Source of the DNA: Marsupella aquatica
Lineage: Eukaryota; Marchantiophyta
NCBI GenBank assembly: GCA_973895155.1
Contig: OZ316892.1
Span: 19,096,001-19,160,000 of the forward strand
Direction of reading: 5' to 3'
Length of the DNA: 64,000 nt
Under the pieces are notes generated by a model that ran no database searches, was not told where the DNA came from, and saw only the letters and a program-made list of their open reading frames with translations. Below are positions 1 through 13,400 of this stretch, one piece after another; the stretch's first letter is position 1, and each line of letters starts with the position of its first letter. The translations under genes and the position numbers were made by a program.

Positions 1-134
1 CCAAAAAATTGAGAGTGAATAACTAAAGTATTTCAAAACATGAGAGAAATGAAAATGGTATGACAAGGGCTAAATGTTTACTACATACATACATTATAAA
101 TAATTATGTAAGTATTTTTAAACACGAGTACACT

Positions 135-1089
135 AAAAATTGCCTCTAGAAACCCTCTGAAATCCCGCACCTTTGTATGGAGGATACTTGCACAAAGACT
201 TTTCATAGGCACGCGGGCTCTTAGAATTGGGAAGAGCAAAGGTATGTGCCAAATCTGCTCTACAGAACTGGAATCCATCCCTCACCTCTTCTTTAAATGT
301 CAATTTGCACGTAAATGCTCGAGTCTGGTGTCTCAGTCTTTTCTTGGTATCATTCTCTGGTCTCTTGCGGATATTATGCAACTGCTTGGCTCTTTCAAAG
401 GCCCCCGCTTTACGCACACAATCGTGGCCTTCATGGTATATCAAGTCCTGTGGACTTTGTGGAATACCAGAAATGAACAATTTTTCAATCCCCTAATAAG
501 AAGCTCCTTCAATTTTAATCTAGTCCTCTCTGAAATGGCGGACAACATTCATGGGCTGTGTGAAACTTATGGCCCCTGCCGCAAGCTCTCGAGGCTCCTC
601 CAGGCCAAGGAAGCAATGCTCAGTGAGAGAAGGAGGTGGTTAGGAAGGAAGGATGCCTTCGTGACATGGTGAAGCGCTTCTTCTCACTGGGCTCTTACTA
701 GTGGAAGGTAGTGGCTCTTTTACGCTTAGAAGTGAGCTCTGGCTTTCTAGACTAGTTCATTCAACTCATGCTTTTCTATTTTGCCTGTACACTTTCTTGA
801 CAGCAACTCTTTAGACTGTAGTGGCCTTTCAGTGTGGATCGGTTTGTGGTTTGGTGACTTACAAGGCCTTTAAATGTTAGACAGTTCTGCCTTAGGCTTT
901 GTCACTCCTACAAGCACTCATGTGCTTTGTGCTCCTTGCCGGCTCTGTCCCATGGGGCCTCGACCCTGGTTGCATGGCCTTTTGGATGTTGTTTTGGCTG
1001 CTTTGGCTTCCTTCCCATGGGTTTTTGTGGGTTTTACTTGAAAAGTACCAAAAAAAGTTCCAGATAAAATTAAAAAAATTGCCTCTAGA
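135..1089 (+). mobile_element. 5'-truncated LINE with target-site duplication
   Basis: The 16-bp sequence aaaaattgcctctaga occurs at 135-150 and again at 1074-1089. The 923 bp between begin inside a LINE coding frame and end in an A-rich tail (about 1062-1073). This is the signature of target-primed reverse transcription with 5' truncation, as for plant L1-type LINEs. The insert holds the C-terminal zinc-binding part of the reverse transcriptase (151-672) followed by about 400 bp of 3' UTR-like DNA rich in CTTTGG/TTTTGG. The intact duplication suggests a fairly recent insertion. Confidence 0.82.
151..672 (+). pseudogene. LINE reverse transcriptase C-terminal fragment (zf-RVT)
   Basis: One open frame runs to the stop after FVTW at 672. 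Its start reads like the conserved region preceding the zf-RVT zinc-binding domain (FVWRILAQRLFIGTRA), followed by C-x2-C and HLFFKC (about 244-303), then a tryptophan-rich stretch with LWTLWNTRNEQF that is typical of plant LINE tails. Endonuclease and polymerase domains are missing because the copy starts at 151, directly after the duplicated target. There is no ATG of its own with a promoter, so this is a dead fragment. The family assignment rests on motif recognition. Confidence 0.8.
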
Positions 1090-2440
1090 GTACATTTGGT
1101 GGACGGACGTAAATAATTGTACAATTATGTTACAAGTACAAAATGAAAAAAATCACACAGGTCATGAGAAAGGGTTATAAGGACAAGGGGCCCATTAAGT
1201 ATATTTGAAAAATGAGGGGTTGGAATATTACCTGGAGGGGGCTATCAAGTATTTTGCTATACCAACCCCAACTACCCGTTCTTTGAATGAATAACGGAGA
1301 GGATAATAAAAATATTATCAAAATATATTCTCTATCCATATTCTTTGAAGGTTAATGAAATGATAAAAAACTCATCATTTTAATAGTTATATATAATATA
1401 CCATTCTCTTTTATGTGCACATCTATCTTCTATGCACATATGTTATGGTGGGGCCATAATATCCATATTTTTTGAATGTAAAATATTTGCATGTACCAGT
1501 TTATATATATCATAGTCATGTCATGAGTTTTTCCCATGCAGATGATGACCATGAATTAGGGTCTGGACCAATGTTTTTTTTAGTGGCAAAAATTTGCTAG
1601 ATTCCACCTCCCCAAAAATCCTTAGCCACTTTTGGCGAAAATTGGCTTCTATTTTGCTGGCTCATTAGCCAGTGTTTCACCTAATCCCAGGCCCCATTAG
1701 CCAAAATCTAATGGTCAGTCTTAAATCTAGGGAGATCTGACGTTCAGAAAATAATTGAATAGAGAATCTTTTGAGCATCTTCTCTCTCACACACTTTACA
1801 TTTGCCAGTGGTTAAAAAAATGAAATCCTTAAAAAATAGGCTGGTCTAGACCTCTAGACCTAAGCTCTTAACAGTAGACTTCAGTTGGTGTTTTTATAAT
1901 AAGATTATTGTATTAAACACCTTATTTTACTGCATCCATTTTATTATGCATTTGGAAACGGCCAGGAACTTACTTCTGGTGGGATTTTACACGACCCTAG
2001 GGAGAGGGATGGTGAAGTTCGCACATTCACGGCACAACACTCGACTATCCACAGTTAGCACTTGACTTGCCCTGCATACAAAGTCAATAATCAAATTGCT
2101 TTGAAACAACTAAAAGGCTTCCAACATATCCAAAAGATTCATCGTAATCTTTTTCCAGGCATCATCACAAAAGCAATATAAAGTGTTGGCAATCGGAATC
2201 AAAACTAAATGAATAAATAATTAGTTTGGCGCGAATCTTATAGCCTACGCGACTCTAAGGGCACGTGTAAGTGGGAGTAGGGGGCTCCCCATTCCCAGCT
2301 TCCCACACCGGACAGATGATGACTTGGCGAGTGTATACGACGTGAGTACGGGGCTACAGTATCCAGTACACGGAAATCGCGACCGTAAAACGTTTTGACA
2401 CTCTTTCGGCAACTCGAGTCGTGTGACGGACGTCCCGTAA
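1090..2440. other. intergenic, no gene seen
   Basis: AT-rich DNA with no long open frame on either strand. Short fragments repeat the words TTAGCCA/GGCGAAAAT around 1620-1700, perhaps from an old element. Nothing here could be assigned. Confidence 0.5.
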
Positions 2441-3096
2441 AGGGACTAATTATCCTCCGGTCTCAACCTCATACTGATTGCTAGTCTCAAAAGTTCGCTC
2501 GGATACACTTTTCGACCTACGGTATGAGGCCGCTTCTGGTTTAAACCATGGTTCGGGACCGGCGGTCGTGGGGCTTGCTTTGCCGCGTTGGAAAAAGGGG
2601 CTTTTTCCTCGTCTCTTCTCTTCTCTTCTCTTCCTTTTCTCTTCCTGTTCTTTCGGTCTTGCTCACTTTTCGGCTGCCTCGGTCTCTCTGCTGCTGCCTT
2701 CACCTAACTGTAGTCTCTACTCTCGACTACTCCTGTTCCTCGCCACCTCAATCCCACTCCACCTCCACACCTCCGATCTCCCTCCCGCTCTGTATCGGTA
2801 AAGCTCGTGCCGATACTCTTCGTGGGCTCTGGGTTTGCTTCATAATTCGTCTTCTTCGTCTTTCTGCTGAGCACGAGGCGCTTTTGCCCTAGCGGAGGAG
2901 GCTGGGTGCTGTTGGCGTCGTCCCCACGAATGTGATCTTGAGAGAATCTGAAAGCTTCGCTCACAATTGGGTTCCCGTTCTCGGCCTTGGAAGGGTGCGT
3001 GCACTTGCACTTGCATTTGTTGGCTGGTTGCTGGCTGCGGCGTCTGAGTAACCCGGATCTTGGATTTGGGTTCTGGGGCTTCCTCAATCTGCCGTC
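2440..3096 (+). promoter_or_regulatory. promoter / 5' UTR region of the BPA1-like gene
   Basis: The stretch turns GC-richer than its upstream flank and carries a long pyrimidine patch (about 2605-2660, repeats of TTCTC) and further CT-rich DNA to 2790, as found near plant transcription starts and in 5' UTRs. No clear TATA box was found. The reading frames here (for example 2548-2892) have no recognisable product and are probably untranslated leader or upstream ORFs. The exact start of transcription cannot be told from sequence. Confidence 0.4.
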
Positions 3097-5399
3097 ATGA
3101 CGGTGCGTTTCTTGCTTTCGTGGTCGGATTTTGCTTTGAACCTCGTCTTGCTTCGTCGGTCGCTTGCGCCTTGTCGCGTTTCGATTGTCGCGCAAGCGGA
3201 TGGTCGATCAGCGCTGTGTTTCGGTTCAGTCGATGGGCAGATGTGATTTTGGAGATGGGTTTGGGTCTTGGTGGCTGCTTCGGTTTTATTGATAGCCTTG
3301 GATCGATGTTGTTTTGTGGTATGGGGTAGTAGAATGAGTCAAGTGCTGCGCTGTGATGTTTTCTTTCGCAACAGAAGGGGTTTTGAGCATAGCTGGTCGT
3401 AGAGATGGCGATTTGTCGTGCGTTCTGCAGTTTTGATGCAACATTTCTGAGTGAGGTCGTTTCTTGATTTCTGTCTTGGGCCTTCGAGAATGAAGTTGGG
3501 GGTCAACAATGCCATCGATCCTGTTGCAAGGGATTCACTGTTTCTGTTTCTCTTTATCATGCTTTTCAGGGAGATCACACTGTTCGGGTCAGTAACGTGT
3601 CGCTCCAGGCCACTGAGCACGATATTCGAGACTTTTTCTCCTTCTCCGGGGAAATTGTGCATGTCGAGCTTCAAAGGTAGGCTTTGGTGCCAACGTTAGG
3701 TCGGCCTTAGGTCGTCCAACTTGTACTCCTTCGTCCACTTGAGAGGTTTCGCTTTTATTCACTGATCATGGGGGATTGTGAACGCAGAGACGAAAATTGG
3801 TCACAGGTGGCGTTTGTGACATTTCAAAATGCCGACGCGATGGATACAGCTCTTCTGCTTTCTGTGAGTATCAAGATTAGGTTTTGTACCCCGATGATTT
3901 AGAAGTTTAAAGGTTACGAGGTTTGGTCTGCAGCAGAGCAAGAGCCTGATTTCAATTTTACTTACATTCTTGCGCATTCTTCGTCTCTAGCGCCGGAACA
4001 TTTGTGTCATGTCTCCAGATGGATCCTCGATGAACCCTTTTCCAGAACTGAGCTCTTCTTGATTGCAGGGAGCTACAATTGTGGATCAATCTGTGACGAT
4101 CATTCCTATGGAAGGATATATCTTGCCGACTGCTCGAGAGGAGGATGATGTTTTGGTACGGATTTATGTCTGCTTGCTGTCATGTCGTCGGTTCGGATGA
4201 GTTTTCATGTGACGGCATATTGCTCGTATCTCTTTTCATAATAGTATGATTGACAATTGGGTATGATCTCTCATGGAGGACATTTCACTACAGGACGCCG
4301 TTTTATTTGGACAAGAACTTTCGAGATCTTTCTTTTTGTTTTGCTTTGGCGATGTTGATAGTATGTTCCTGCAACAGGGCTCGTGTGGCATAGTTTTGCA
4401 GACTAGACGACATTCTTAGTTAGAGGCCCTACATATTGATATCATCTCCGTTCTGCCATGTTTGGGGGATTTGCCTATAGCCTAGGAATCCCAGTATGCC
4501 AGTCGGGGTCCTGCCACCTTTCCTTTTTGCATTTTCGATGATCGTTTTTAGTTTTCTCCCCCGGGACTGGTGCTCGCATGTTCGTCCACTGTTCAGCCGA
4601 GTGGGCTTCGACGTGCCCACCTCAGCATTGGATCACTACGTTCGTTCGATGGGCCTACTCTTTCAAACTTTTCTGAAATTTTGTGCATATCTGAGTTGAG
4701 TAACTTTGGAATCTTGTGCTGCTGTACATGTCATAATTTCTTCGTTTTGATATGTTCGATTTTCAGGAAGGTGAAGATTATAACCATTCAGTTGTCCCTG
4801 AGAACAAAGCAACAGCTGCTCTCGCTGATGTTCTATCCAAGGGTATGTTGATGGGCAAGACTGCAGCGACACAAGTCAAACAATTTGATGAGAAGCACGG
4901 GTTAAGTGCCACGGCCGTGGCAACAGCGTCAACAGTTGACCATAAACTTGGGATAACGGAGAAGTTCAGTGCCGGTACTCAAGCTATTAATCAGCAGCTA
5001 CGGGGTGTTGACGAAAAGTATCAGGTTTCTGCAAAGACGAAGTCAGCGTTGGCCGTTGCCGAAGAGAAGGCGAACATTGCAGGCTCTGCCATTATGAAGA
5101 ACAGATATGTTTTGACTGGAGCGTCCTGGGCTGTTGGTGCCTTTGGTAAGCTTCGCCAGGCCGCAGGCGAAGTTGGCCAGAAAGCTAGAGACAGAACTTC
5201 AGGGGGATATGCTCCTGAACAGGTAGCTGAGCCATACGGAGGTTATTCAAGGGTGAATACTGGAGAACCTGCCGCCATTTCCTTAAATTCAGCAGCAACT
5301 TCCCGTGGTTATGAATATGAGACACACCAGTATCCTTACTCGGCACATTCAGGAGGGGAATCCACTAAGCCACCACCAGCCGATGGGTTAATTCTCTAA
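3097..5399 (+). CDS. BPA1-like RNA-recognition-motif protein (binding partner of ACD11 family)
   Basis: Five coding exons: 3097-3102, 3570-3676, 3788-3863, 4069-4155, 4767-5399, all with GT-AG borders and matching phases, giving 302 residues. The first exon holds only Met-Thr. Residues 1-75 form an RRM beginning GDHTVRVSNVSLQATEHDI, with the RNP-like strands SNVSL and QVAFVTF. The C-terminal half has the family signature: FDEKH, LTEKFSAGT-type repeats and the conserved SAIMKNRYVLTGASW. In Arabidopsis BPA1 and its relatives bind ACD11, a sphingolipid-transfer protein, and restrain cell death; the same role here is inference. The final about 60 residues (Gly/Tyr/Ser-rich) look variable. Length matches the family. 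The exon 1 call depends on a two-codon exon, so the true N-terminus is the least certain part. Confidence 0.88.
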
Positions 5400-7478
5400 G
5401 GAACTTGTGGTGCAGGGCAGAATGTTTCTGTAAATAGAATTGCAAATCACTATACGAATAGTCTGTCGGCCACAATCTGGAGCTCTGTCGTATTTTGCCA
5501 CATTTCATTCAATGGATATTTCTCGTGGATGTATATAGTTGTACAATAAGATGGTTGTTCCATCTGGATGGATGAAGGCCGAGGATTCGTAGAATAGGTT
5601 TAGTATCATTACCCTTTGGGGTCTTCTCCAATAAGACGCGTTAATTTACTGCCTGCTATTACTTGCTGAACGCCTTCTGCTATGGGTTTAGCATAGATGA
5701 AAATCATGTGCATCATTGCCGTGAAAATTTACCTGTATCTTTTGGACCAGTAACGTCGTAATTCGAGTAACCTTTTTGTCATGTGGCGTAGTAACTGTTG
5801 CATTCATGTCTGTCGAGGCTGACCTCAATCTCGTCTAAAGCACTGAAAGTAGTCCTGTGCATCAGGCACCTGGTGCATCACTGGGATAAAAGAATTCCAG
5901 AAACTGAACGGGATCGAAGTTCTATGCGAATACCAATACTTAATTTCTGGGTTCTTTCTTGGGAAAATTCGTAAGAGAGAGCTCGTTGGGTAGGAGATTA
6001 GTGACCTATGGGACTGGTTAAGCGATTGTAGGCCATGTTAGTGTTGTACAGTTCCTCAACGGCCCACAAAGTAGTACTCTTTGTAGCTGGTGGACGATGA
6101 ATTTCGGCTGAATCCAGGCTATGGGAACGATATTCTTGGATGGAAATACCTGTGCAGCTGTGGAGATTGAGCAGTTATATTGTGGCAGTGAAGGTATCCC
6201 TACTGACATATTAAGGAGTCAGACCGTCCAAAGTACTCCAGTCTGTTGCTGCGTCAAGAGGAAATCTATAACCCTGATCGGATGCCCATGTAGTGTCAAG
6301 CGAAGCTCCAGAGGAGAAATAGTTCTACCTGAAAAATCAATTGGTGAGGGCAATGGACATTATTACTTCGGGAAATAGTACGAAGTATCGATAACTCTTA
6401 GCAGTGGAGAATCGTTCATGCCTGAACCTGAAGAGGGGAGAGTACTTTGGGACTTAGTACGAAGTATCTATAACTTGTAGCCTACGATGAAAAGGGGGCT
6501 CTACAGTTTAGGGTTTACGCGTCGATGGAGGGGAGAGAATAGGTGATCTTGTTCAATCCGAGTTATTCCGGGCCTCCGCGAGTGATGCTCTTAGAAAGAC
6601 AAACCAATCTTCCACACATTCGATTGAGAAACAGTTTTGTGTACTGAAATTAAGTGACTTCATGCGCATGGATCGATGACTAACATCAGTCAGGAAACGT
6701 GCACTTTGAGTTGTCAGTACGACCGCCTGGACAAAGTATTGGGCTTCCACGGGATTCATAATTTCATCTGGCCTCAACAAGTGAGTCCGCTGCATTAATG
6801 TGCTACATGAACAATTCTGAGAACACTCCAGGCATTACACGTGGAAGGGTGAAACTTGTAGAGCTGTGTTGAGAAGTACACTTGGCAAGTGCATAGCCGG
6901 CGGAACTCGTCCACCTTTTGTGGGATGTTTTCTCATGTCCTGCATTCAGAAGGAACGTAAGCTACGTAAACCAAACAAGGAGCATCCAGATGCCGACGAA
7001 GGGTGCATGTGCTCCAAGAGTTGAGAAAACTAAAAGAAACATATATTACGTAAATGTTCAGTCATACAGAAGAGTTCAGAAAGCAAGATTCACAACAAAC
7101 GGGAGATACGATCAATGAATAGATACCGATCAACATCTCAACTAGACCCAGTTGGGCTGCAAAAAGCAGGAACTGTGGGAGAGAAAGTTGCCTTATGTTC
7201 AACACGTTCAGTGCAGTAACATTTTTTCGTTTGTTGGTGTGGCAATCGTGGAACTGGTAGTGGGTCGGGGCAGCCATCTATCTTCCGCACATTGGTATCA
7301 CTTCTCTGAAATATTTCTGGTTCTAGTAGTGTATGGGACTGGTTCTCATCCACAGGCATTTCAAGAGAGCGACCGGCTGCATGGAGAAATCGATTGCAAG
7401 AACAAGTCTCAGTTGATTTGATCAATACAGCAATCCCCAAACTGGCTTTTATTACTGGTTTTTTACCTTCAAATTCGA
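5400..7478. other. 3' flanks of two convergent genes; no further gene seen
   Basis: This gap lies between the stop of the + strand BPA1-like gene and the stop of the - strand LRR-IQ gene, so it must hold both 3' UTRs. A short direct repeat (TAGTACGAAGTATC followed by ATAACT) is present near 6376 and again near 6454. Open frames of 60-118 codons on both strands show no recognisable domains. No transfer RNA or other RNA gene was seen. Confidence 0.45.
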
Positions 7479-10400
7479 TCACTCTGGAGGACATCTAGAC
7501 AGAACAGCACACCCGATAGCTCCATATGCTTCTGATAAAGAATGTGTTAAACTATAGCTAGTGGAAATAGTAGCAGTAAGGAAATTACAGAAACAAAGGG
7601 ATGCTCGTTTCTCAAATTGTCTGGTTGGTGCTCCTGATGCTGGAGCCTGTCCTTGAATTTTTTCCCTGAAGCGCTTTAGCCGCTGCTCTGGATCTGTATC
7701 GAACTCGCGAGAAACTCGTCAGCAGTTTCCTTACACAGTAGTTTGTGGGGAAGAGATTCAAGCAAGTTTTACTCGAGTTGGACCATAGGTCAAGCAATGT
7801 ACCTGTTTACTCAATGATCTCGTTCAAAAGAACTGCTATCAGCCTCGTCCATTATTTGAGGAAGCTGGGGTTGCTATGCCTTTATTTTGGAACGATCGAT
7901 TCCAGAAATTGAAAGGAGACAACAGTGAGTTGGGACGGAGAAAGGTACCTTGCAGTATGTGTTCATGAGCAGCATCTTTTGCTTGTTGCTGTCTTTTTTT
8001 CCTGGCTTTGAGAAGCGCTTTAGCCGTTTTCTCATCTTTGAATCCCCTGAATAGCATGACCCAGTCATATTGTCATAATAGAGTTTATCTACAAGCTTAC
8101 CGCCAAAGTTAATCTACCATGCTAGACACTTTGACAATGAGATCATTTCCCTACGAACATCTCTCACAACGAGAGTATATATTCAAGTTGTATCAAATGA
8201 TGAGTTCCTTCTTTCGGTTATAGAAGGCAGTTCGTTCACGTCTGGTGTTACAACAGCAGAATAAATCCTTTGAAGTGCAAGCTCTGCTGGTATACTACAA
8301 GTAAGATCATAGGAATGGCACAATGCAGGACCAGTCTTTGGCTAGTTCATCGACTGGTGCTCTCTTCTTTACTTCTGCTGCTGATATGGTTGAACCATCC
8401 GTTACAATCTGTGAAGGTGCAGAACAAACAAATGTAAGCTAGAGGTAAGTATGATCACTACCCAAGCTTGGAAGCTCATTAAAGGGTATTTTTGGAGATG
8501 TCGTTGTCACATGAAACACAGACCTTCTGGAAGTGCATCCGACGTCAAGGAAAGAATTTGCTGCTAAGAAGTTCAAATTAAAATCTTCTACGGTAACGGC
8601 AAGGTATCTACTAACTGAGATTTTGGTAGTGCCGTTACCGCGGAGACTTTTGTGGATATTGAGCCCGCTACTTCATGACTCTCTGGACAATTTTGGGAGT
8701 GGCATATGCCTTCTCCAGGGCGGCAGATTTCTCAACGGAGATCCGGTTGCACAGCGATCAAATTTGTTCCAGTTTTTGCTATTGAAGGGGAGTTGTGAAA
8801 ATAGAAATACCAAGATACAGAATACAAATATTCGTACATGATCTTTGGGGTCCGTTGAGGATAATGAATCCCCCTCCAGATGTGCTTTGACAATTTTCGA
8901 TACTTCCTCTTCTGAAAAATCAATCCGTTCTGAAACCGAATCATCGAGATGCAGGTCTAAATTCGATTTGATCCCTATCCTCTCCAGTAAGTCCGTGATA
9001 TCTTTCTTTTCATCTTCCTCGTTTGCTTCTTTCTTTACAGGCTCTTCTAATATTTCAAGACCTGTGGACTTGTCTTGAATTACGAGCTGGGTAGCACAAA
9101 TTTTATCCTCTGATGATATTAGGTGTTCCGTCTCTTCCGGAACAACGGTGTCAGCTAGAACAGTCGCCTGGCTAACTTCGACACCATGGCTGGCATCAAT
9201 CTCATCCTTGTGGGCCAAAGGTGCAGTACAATCTGCATCTTTAGGGTGATATTTAAGTGGGCAAGGCAGCTGGTCGGCCTCATGAAAATCGTCAGTTTTC
9301 CACCTTGCTATGCCTTCACCGTCGTTAACGGCAAGGGTCTGATTGTTCTCGGTCATAGTTTTAGACGCAGATGCAGATGACTTACTCAGTGCAGAAAGTA
9401 CACGCTCGTTGGGTTGGTACAATGCAGACAGTGCTACTTCCCCAGCAAGGAATTCACTCTCATCAACGGGCTCATACTCAAAATCATCATCGTCCAAGTA
9501 TTTAGCCATGTCAAGTGCCTGTCGAAACCTTCGCCTTATACAATACCCCCGCCAACGGGCTTGAATGGAAACTGCTGCAGAGAATCGTTTTCCTTGAAGA
9601 ATGTCAACAGGATAAGCTCGTCTTACTTTCCAGCCCCTCCAGAAGGCCTGTATCTTACAAGCACATTTATGCTTTTGACGCATCGCACACTTCTGTTCCC
9701 TCAACAACTTAGTTCGAATTCTGGTCAAGTGACCTCTTACAAGAGCTTGTAATTTCACCACCCTCCTAGTTTGACTTTGTGCCTGCAATTTGTACTCTTT
9801 GTTCTCGATGTAAACTTCTCTACCCCTGTTAGAGTCAAACTCAGTATGCTCCTCTAGACACCACTCCAAGTTAGATTCTCCTACCTTATTAGAGCTTAGT
9901 CGCTCAGAAGACCGATTGAAGAAGGGAACAAAAGGACCAGAATTCTCATCCAGATGGTCTCTAACTGGATCACATGGAACATTGTGGTTCCCTTCTTTAA
10001 GGGTTCTTGCAGTGCATGTTTCTTTTGTAGCTGCATGCAGTCTCCCTTTGAGGTCAACAGTCATTTGTTGATATGCAATCATGTTACCTCTTGCTTCCAG
10101 CTCAGATTCTGAAAAGTTGCGTAGGCCTTCAAACTTCACCATCTCCGCATTCACAGCTAAGAGATTTTTCATGATCGAGCTTGAAGATGCTAACCTTTTG
10201 GCTTCTGATAAAACTTCCCACAGAAAGCATTCATCTGCTTCTCCATTCAAGACGTTATTGACTTCCTGTTGGGGCACGAACTGGCAAGTGTTACGATCTG
10301 AATCCTCTACGCGGTTAAGAGCACATCTGTGAGGACCTGAAGCGCTGGCGAAACCACGTAGAAGCACTTCACCTCTCGATAGTTTTTCTTTCAGGAATTC

Positions 10401-13400
10401 TAAGCCAACCACGTCCATAATTTTCTTGAATATCTTGGTAACTGCGTTTCCCCTTGAAGCTTTTGCAACTGCTTCATTGTCAAGTTCTGCGAGCCATGGG
10501 ACGGCTTGCAGTACACAAGTGGTATGGTCTTCTTGCTCCGAAACTGGATTGTCGTTCAACTGCAATGATCTCAGGCATGGAAAGCAAGATAGATGTCGTA
10601 GCTGAGAAAGCTCGGATATACTGTTGAAAGAGAGATCAAGCACCTGCCTTAACACAGCACAAGTCCACAAGCACCAACACCTGAGAGGTGACTTGTTTCC
10701 TTTCCAGAAAAGCTTCACAGAGATGGAAAAATTTGAATTGCCACAAATTGAAAAGACGGTAAACAGGTCATCTCTATGTAGACGTCTTGATGGTGACGTC
10801 CCTTTCTCTCAGGAATGGTACACAAGTTTTTCATTCAAGCGTCCATAAGCCACGTTTGTTAGCTAAAACATGCTCAGTGCTTTCTTTTCCCTCCCTGCAT
10901 ATGCACCAGGAATGGTTTGAACTCCAAAGAAATTTGTTTTACAATTTCTGAACGTACAAGTATTAGTTGTATGAGATCTTACTGTATACCTCCAGAGCTG
11001 GACAACCCCACAAAGACTCCAACGAATCAATCATATTGTCCTGCAGGTAGAGTCTCTGTAAGCTAGGCAGCCATGCCCTGCACGACAGCCTCTTGATAGC
11101 GTTACCATTTAACCAAATCTCACGTAACAGTACACTGCCAAAATGAGTGGGAAGCTCTCTCAGCTTGTTTCTTGATGCTACCAGTGATGCGAGCTCTGGG
11201 CAGTTCTCCAAGCCCTTCCACAAACTCCTGCCTTGCAAACGGTTCTGACCAACATCCAGAACCCTTAAATGACGTAAACCAGTCAACGAATTATCTTCAG
11301 TGCCTCCCAGAGAAAAGATCTGATTAGATCCAACATCCAGCACCTCCAAGTTGGGACACAAATTTCCTATTTGCAAAATTTTGGTGAGCCGATTGCGGCC
11401 AACAGTCAAAACCTTCAGTCTTGGCCAACAATACTCAACCATAGGAACAAACAATCTATGCGGCTGGCTGCAACAATCCTTACTCTTTACATTGATATGT
11501 GGGTTTCCTTGTTTCTTTCCATTTTCGTTCGCTAAGATAGCACTACTAAAGTGGAAACCAAGTTGGGATAGCAAGTTTCCATCCAAATGTAGCGCATTTA
11601 CTTTACCAAGACATTCCAAACCATTCATGTCTCGCAGCAAGTTGTCTTTCACTGATACGTGTTCCAGACGGTCCTCGCCACCCTGGAAGGCTCCCCTTAA
11701 AGTCGTCAGCTTGTTCATGTCAACTGTCAAAAACCTCAATCTTGGACACCAGCGAAAGATTTGACCTCTCCCTAGTGCCTTTAAGTGCTGATCAGTCAGG
11801 TCTAATTTCATTACCCAACTCAACTCTGGCCCCGCACAGCCGGAATTTTTCTCAAGAACTTCCCTTGTTAGAATACTCTTCTTCGAATTAACTTTTTGGT
11901 GTTCAAGCGTCTCGCTGGGGTGGGGCTGATCGACACCTCTCAAGTCCTCTTCACTTTCGGAGAGTTCAGCGGATCCCTCCTCTGGTTCTCCACTGTCTTT
12001 ATCTGAGTTCAAGCAGCCAGCTTGCCCGTACCCAAGATCAACACTCTCCGTCAAATTCTTCGTTATATTGTCCCTTGAAAATTTTGTAGGTAAGGAATCA
12101 TGTTCCCGCCTGGAGTACCCTCCTTGCTGCAAGTAGTTAGAATGATTATTTCCTAGATTCCTAAGATTGAAGGCATGCTCCTGCCAATCCTGTTGCAACC
12201 TATTAATCTCTTGCCAATTTTGGGGCAGCGACCATGGTCCTTTACTTTCTGGCGTCACAGCGGCTCCAGATACCATGGGGAGGGAGATACCCGACGGTAC
12301 TGAGAATTGATGCGAGTTGCCGGATAACTGGCTTTTTGAGTCATCACTTACAGGGTTAGCTACTTCGAATGAACTGTCCTTTTCATTGCAGAGTATCAAC
12401 GGTCCTCCGGTGTCATTTGCTTTGAAGGTGTTCGCCCAAATTCTCTGTAGAGATTCAAAGCTTCTGCCTGCACCAAGTGTCTGTCGCAGCTCTGCTAGAG
12501 TTCGTGAATCCAATCCAATCTCTGCCCCTTCCATCTCCACTCTGGTCCAGTCTTGTTCTTTCGAATCTTGTTCATCGTCGGCTCTTGAAATACATTCCAC
12601 CACAATGGCTCTTTTGAAAACTTGCAACACCCTTTTCAGTACAACTTTTAGCGCCACATTTACATCGAATTGCATCCCTAATGAGATTGCGTTCTTAAAC
12701 AGCACGACATACTTCTCTTTGGTTCCAAGTTTAGCTTCTCTCTTCAGAGACGTTCTAACCAGTTTGATTTTTCTCTGAAAAGATTTGGAGAAGACTTTTA
12801 AGGTATCTTCCAACCCGAGATTCTTTGCTTTGCGCATCCAATAGCTGTAATTACGCCTAGAGGCTTTTAGAATTGATACCTCCAAGTTCGTATGGATTTC
12901 CTTCTCTCTCGCAGACATGACTGCTTCTGCGACTGTAGTAATCGGGAACATCTCCAACCTTCTAGCGTCTTCAATTGCTATTTCTATCTTGTTTTTGGTA
13001 GTCTCCCATCCGTGCACCACCTGCTCTAACCAGCTTTGAACATTTGCCTTTCTTTGGATGAGCTGAGCTTCAACTTGACTTGCTTCATCAATCACTCCGT
13101 ACGATGTTGCAAGAGCTAAACAAGACTTGAAGTCCTGCATACTACCAGATTCTGCCAGGCCAGTTAACATTGCCAGAATCTCTTCAGGTGACTGACTCCT
13201 TACGTGTATACCATCTTGGGACGTAATATTTGATCCATATTCTTTCTGTTCTCCGCGCTGCTGGTATTCCTGCCCATGAATGTTTGTAGTGGCATAAATA
13301 GGTAGTAGAAGACTAACAAGAGCATGAGCGTTTTGATACTTCAGGACTTGGTAATTTCTTCGGCAGATGAAGCCCCTAATCCATGACTGGATTAGGACAC

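Noticed and set aside
2704-3195. 163-codon minus-strand ORF across the BPA1-like leader
   Set aside because: Opposite strand of a CT-rich 5' UTR, Arg/Lys-rich as expected for its complement, no motif.
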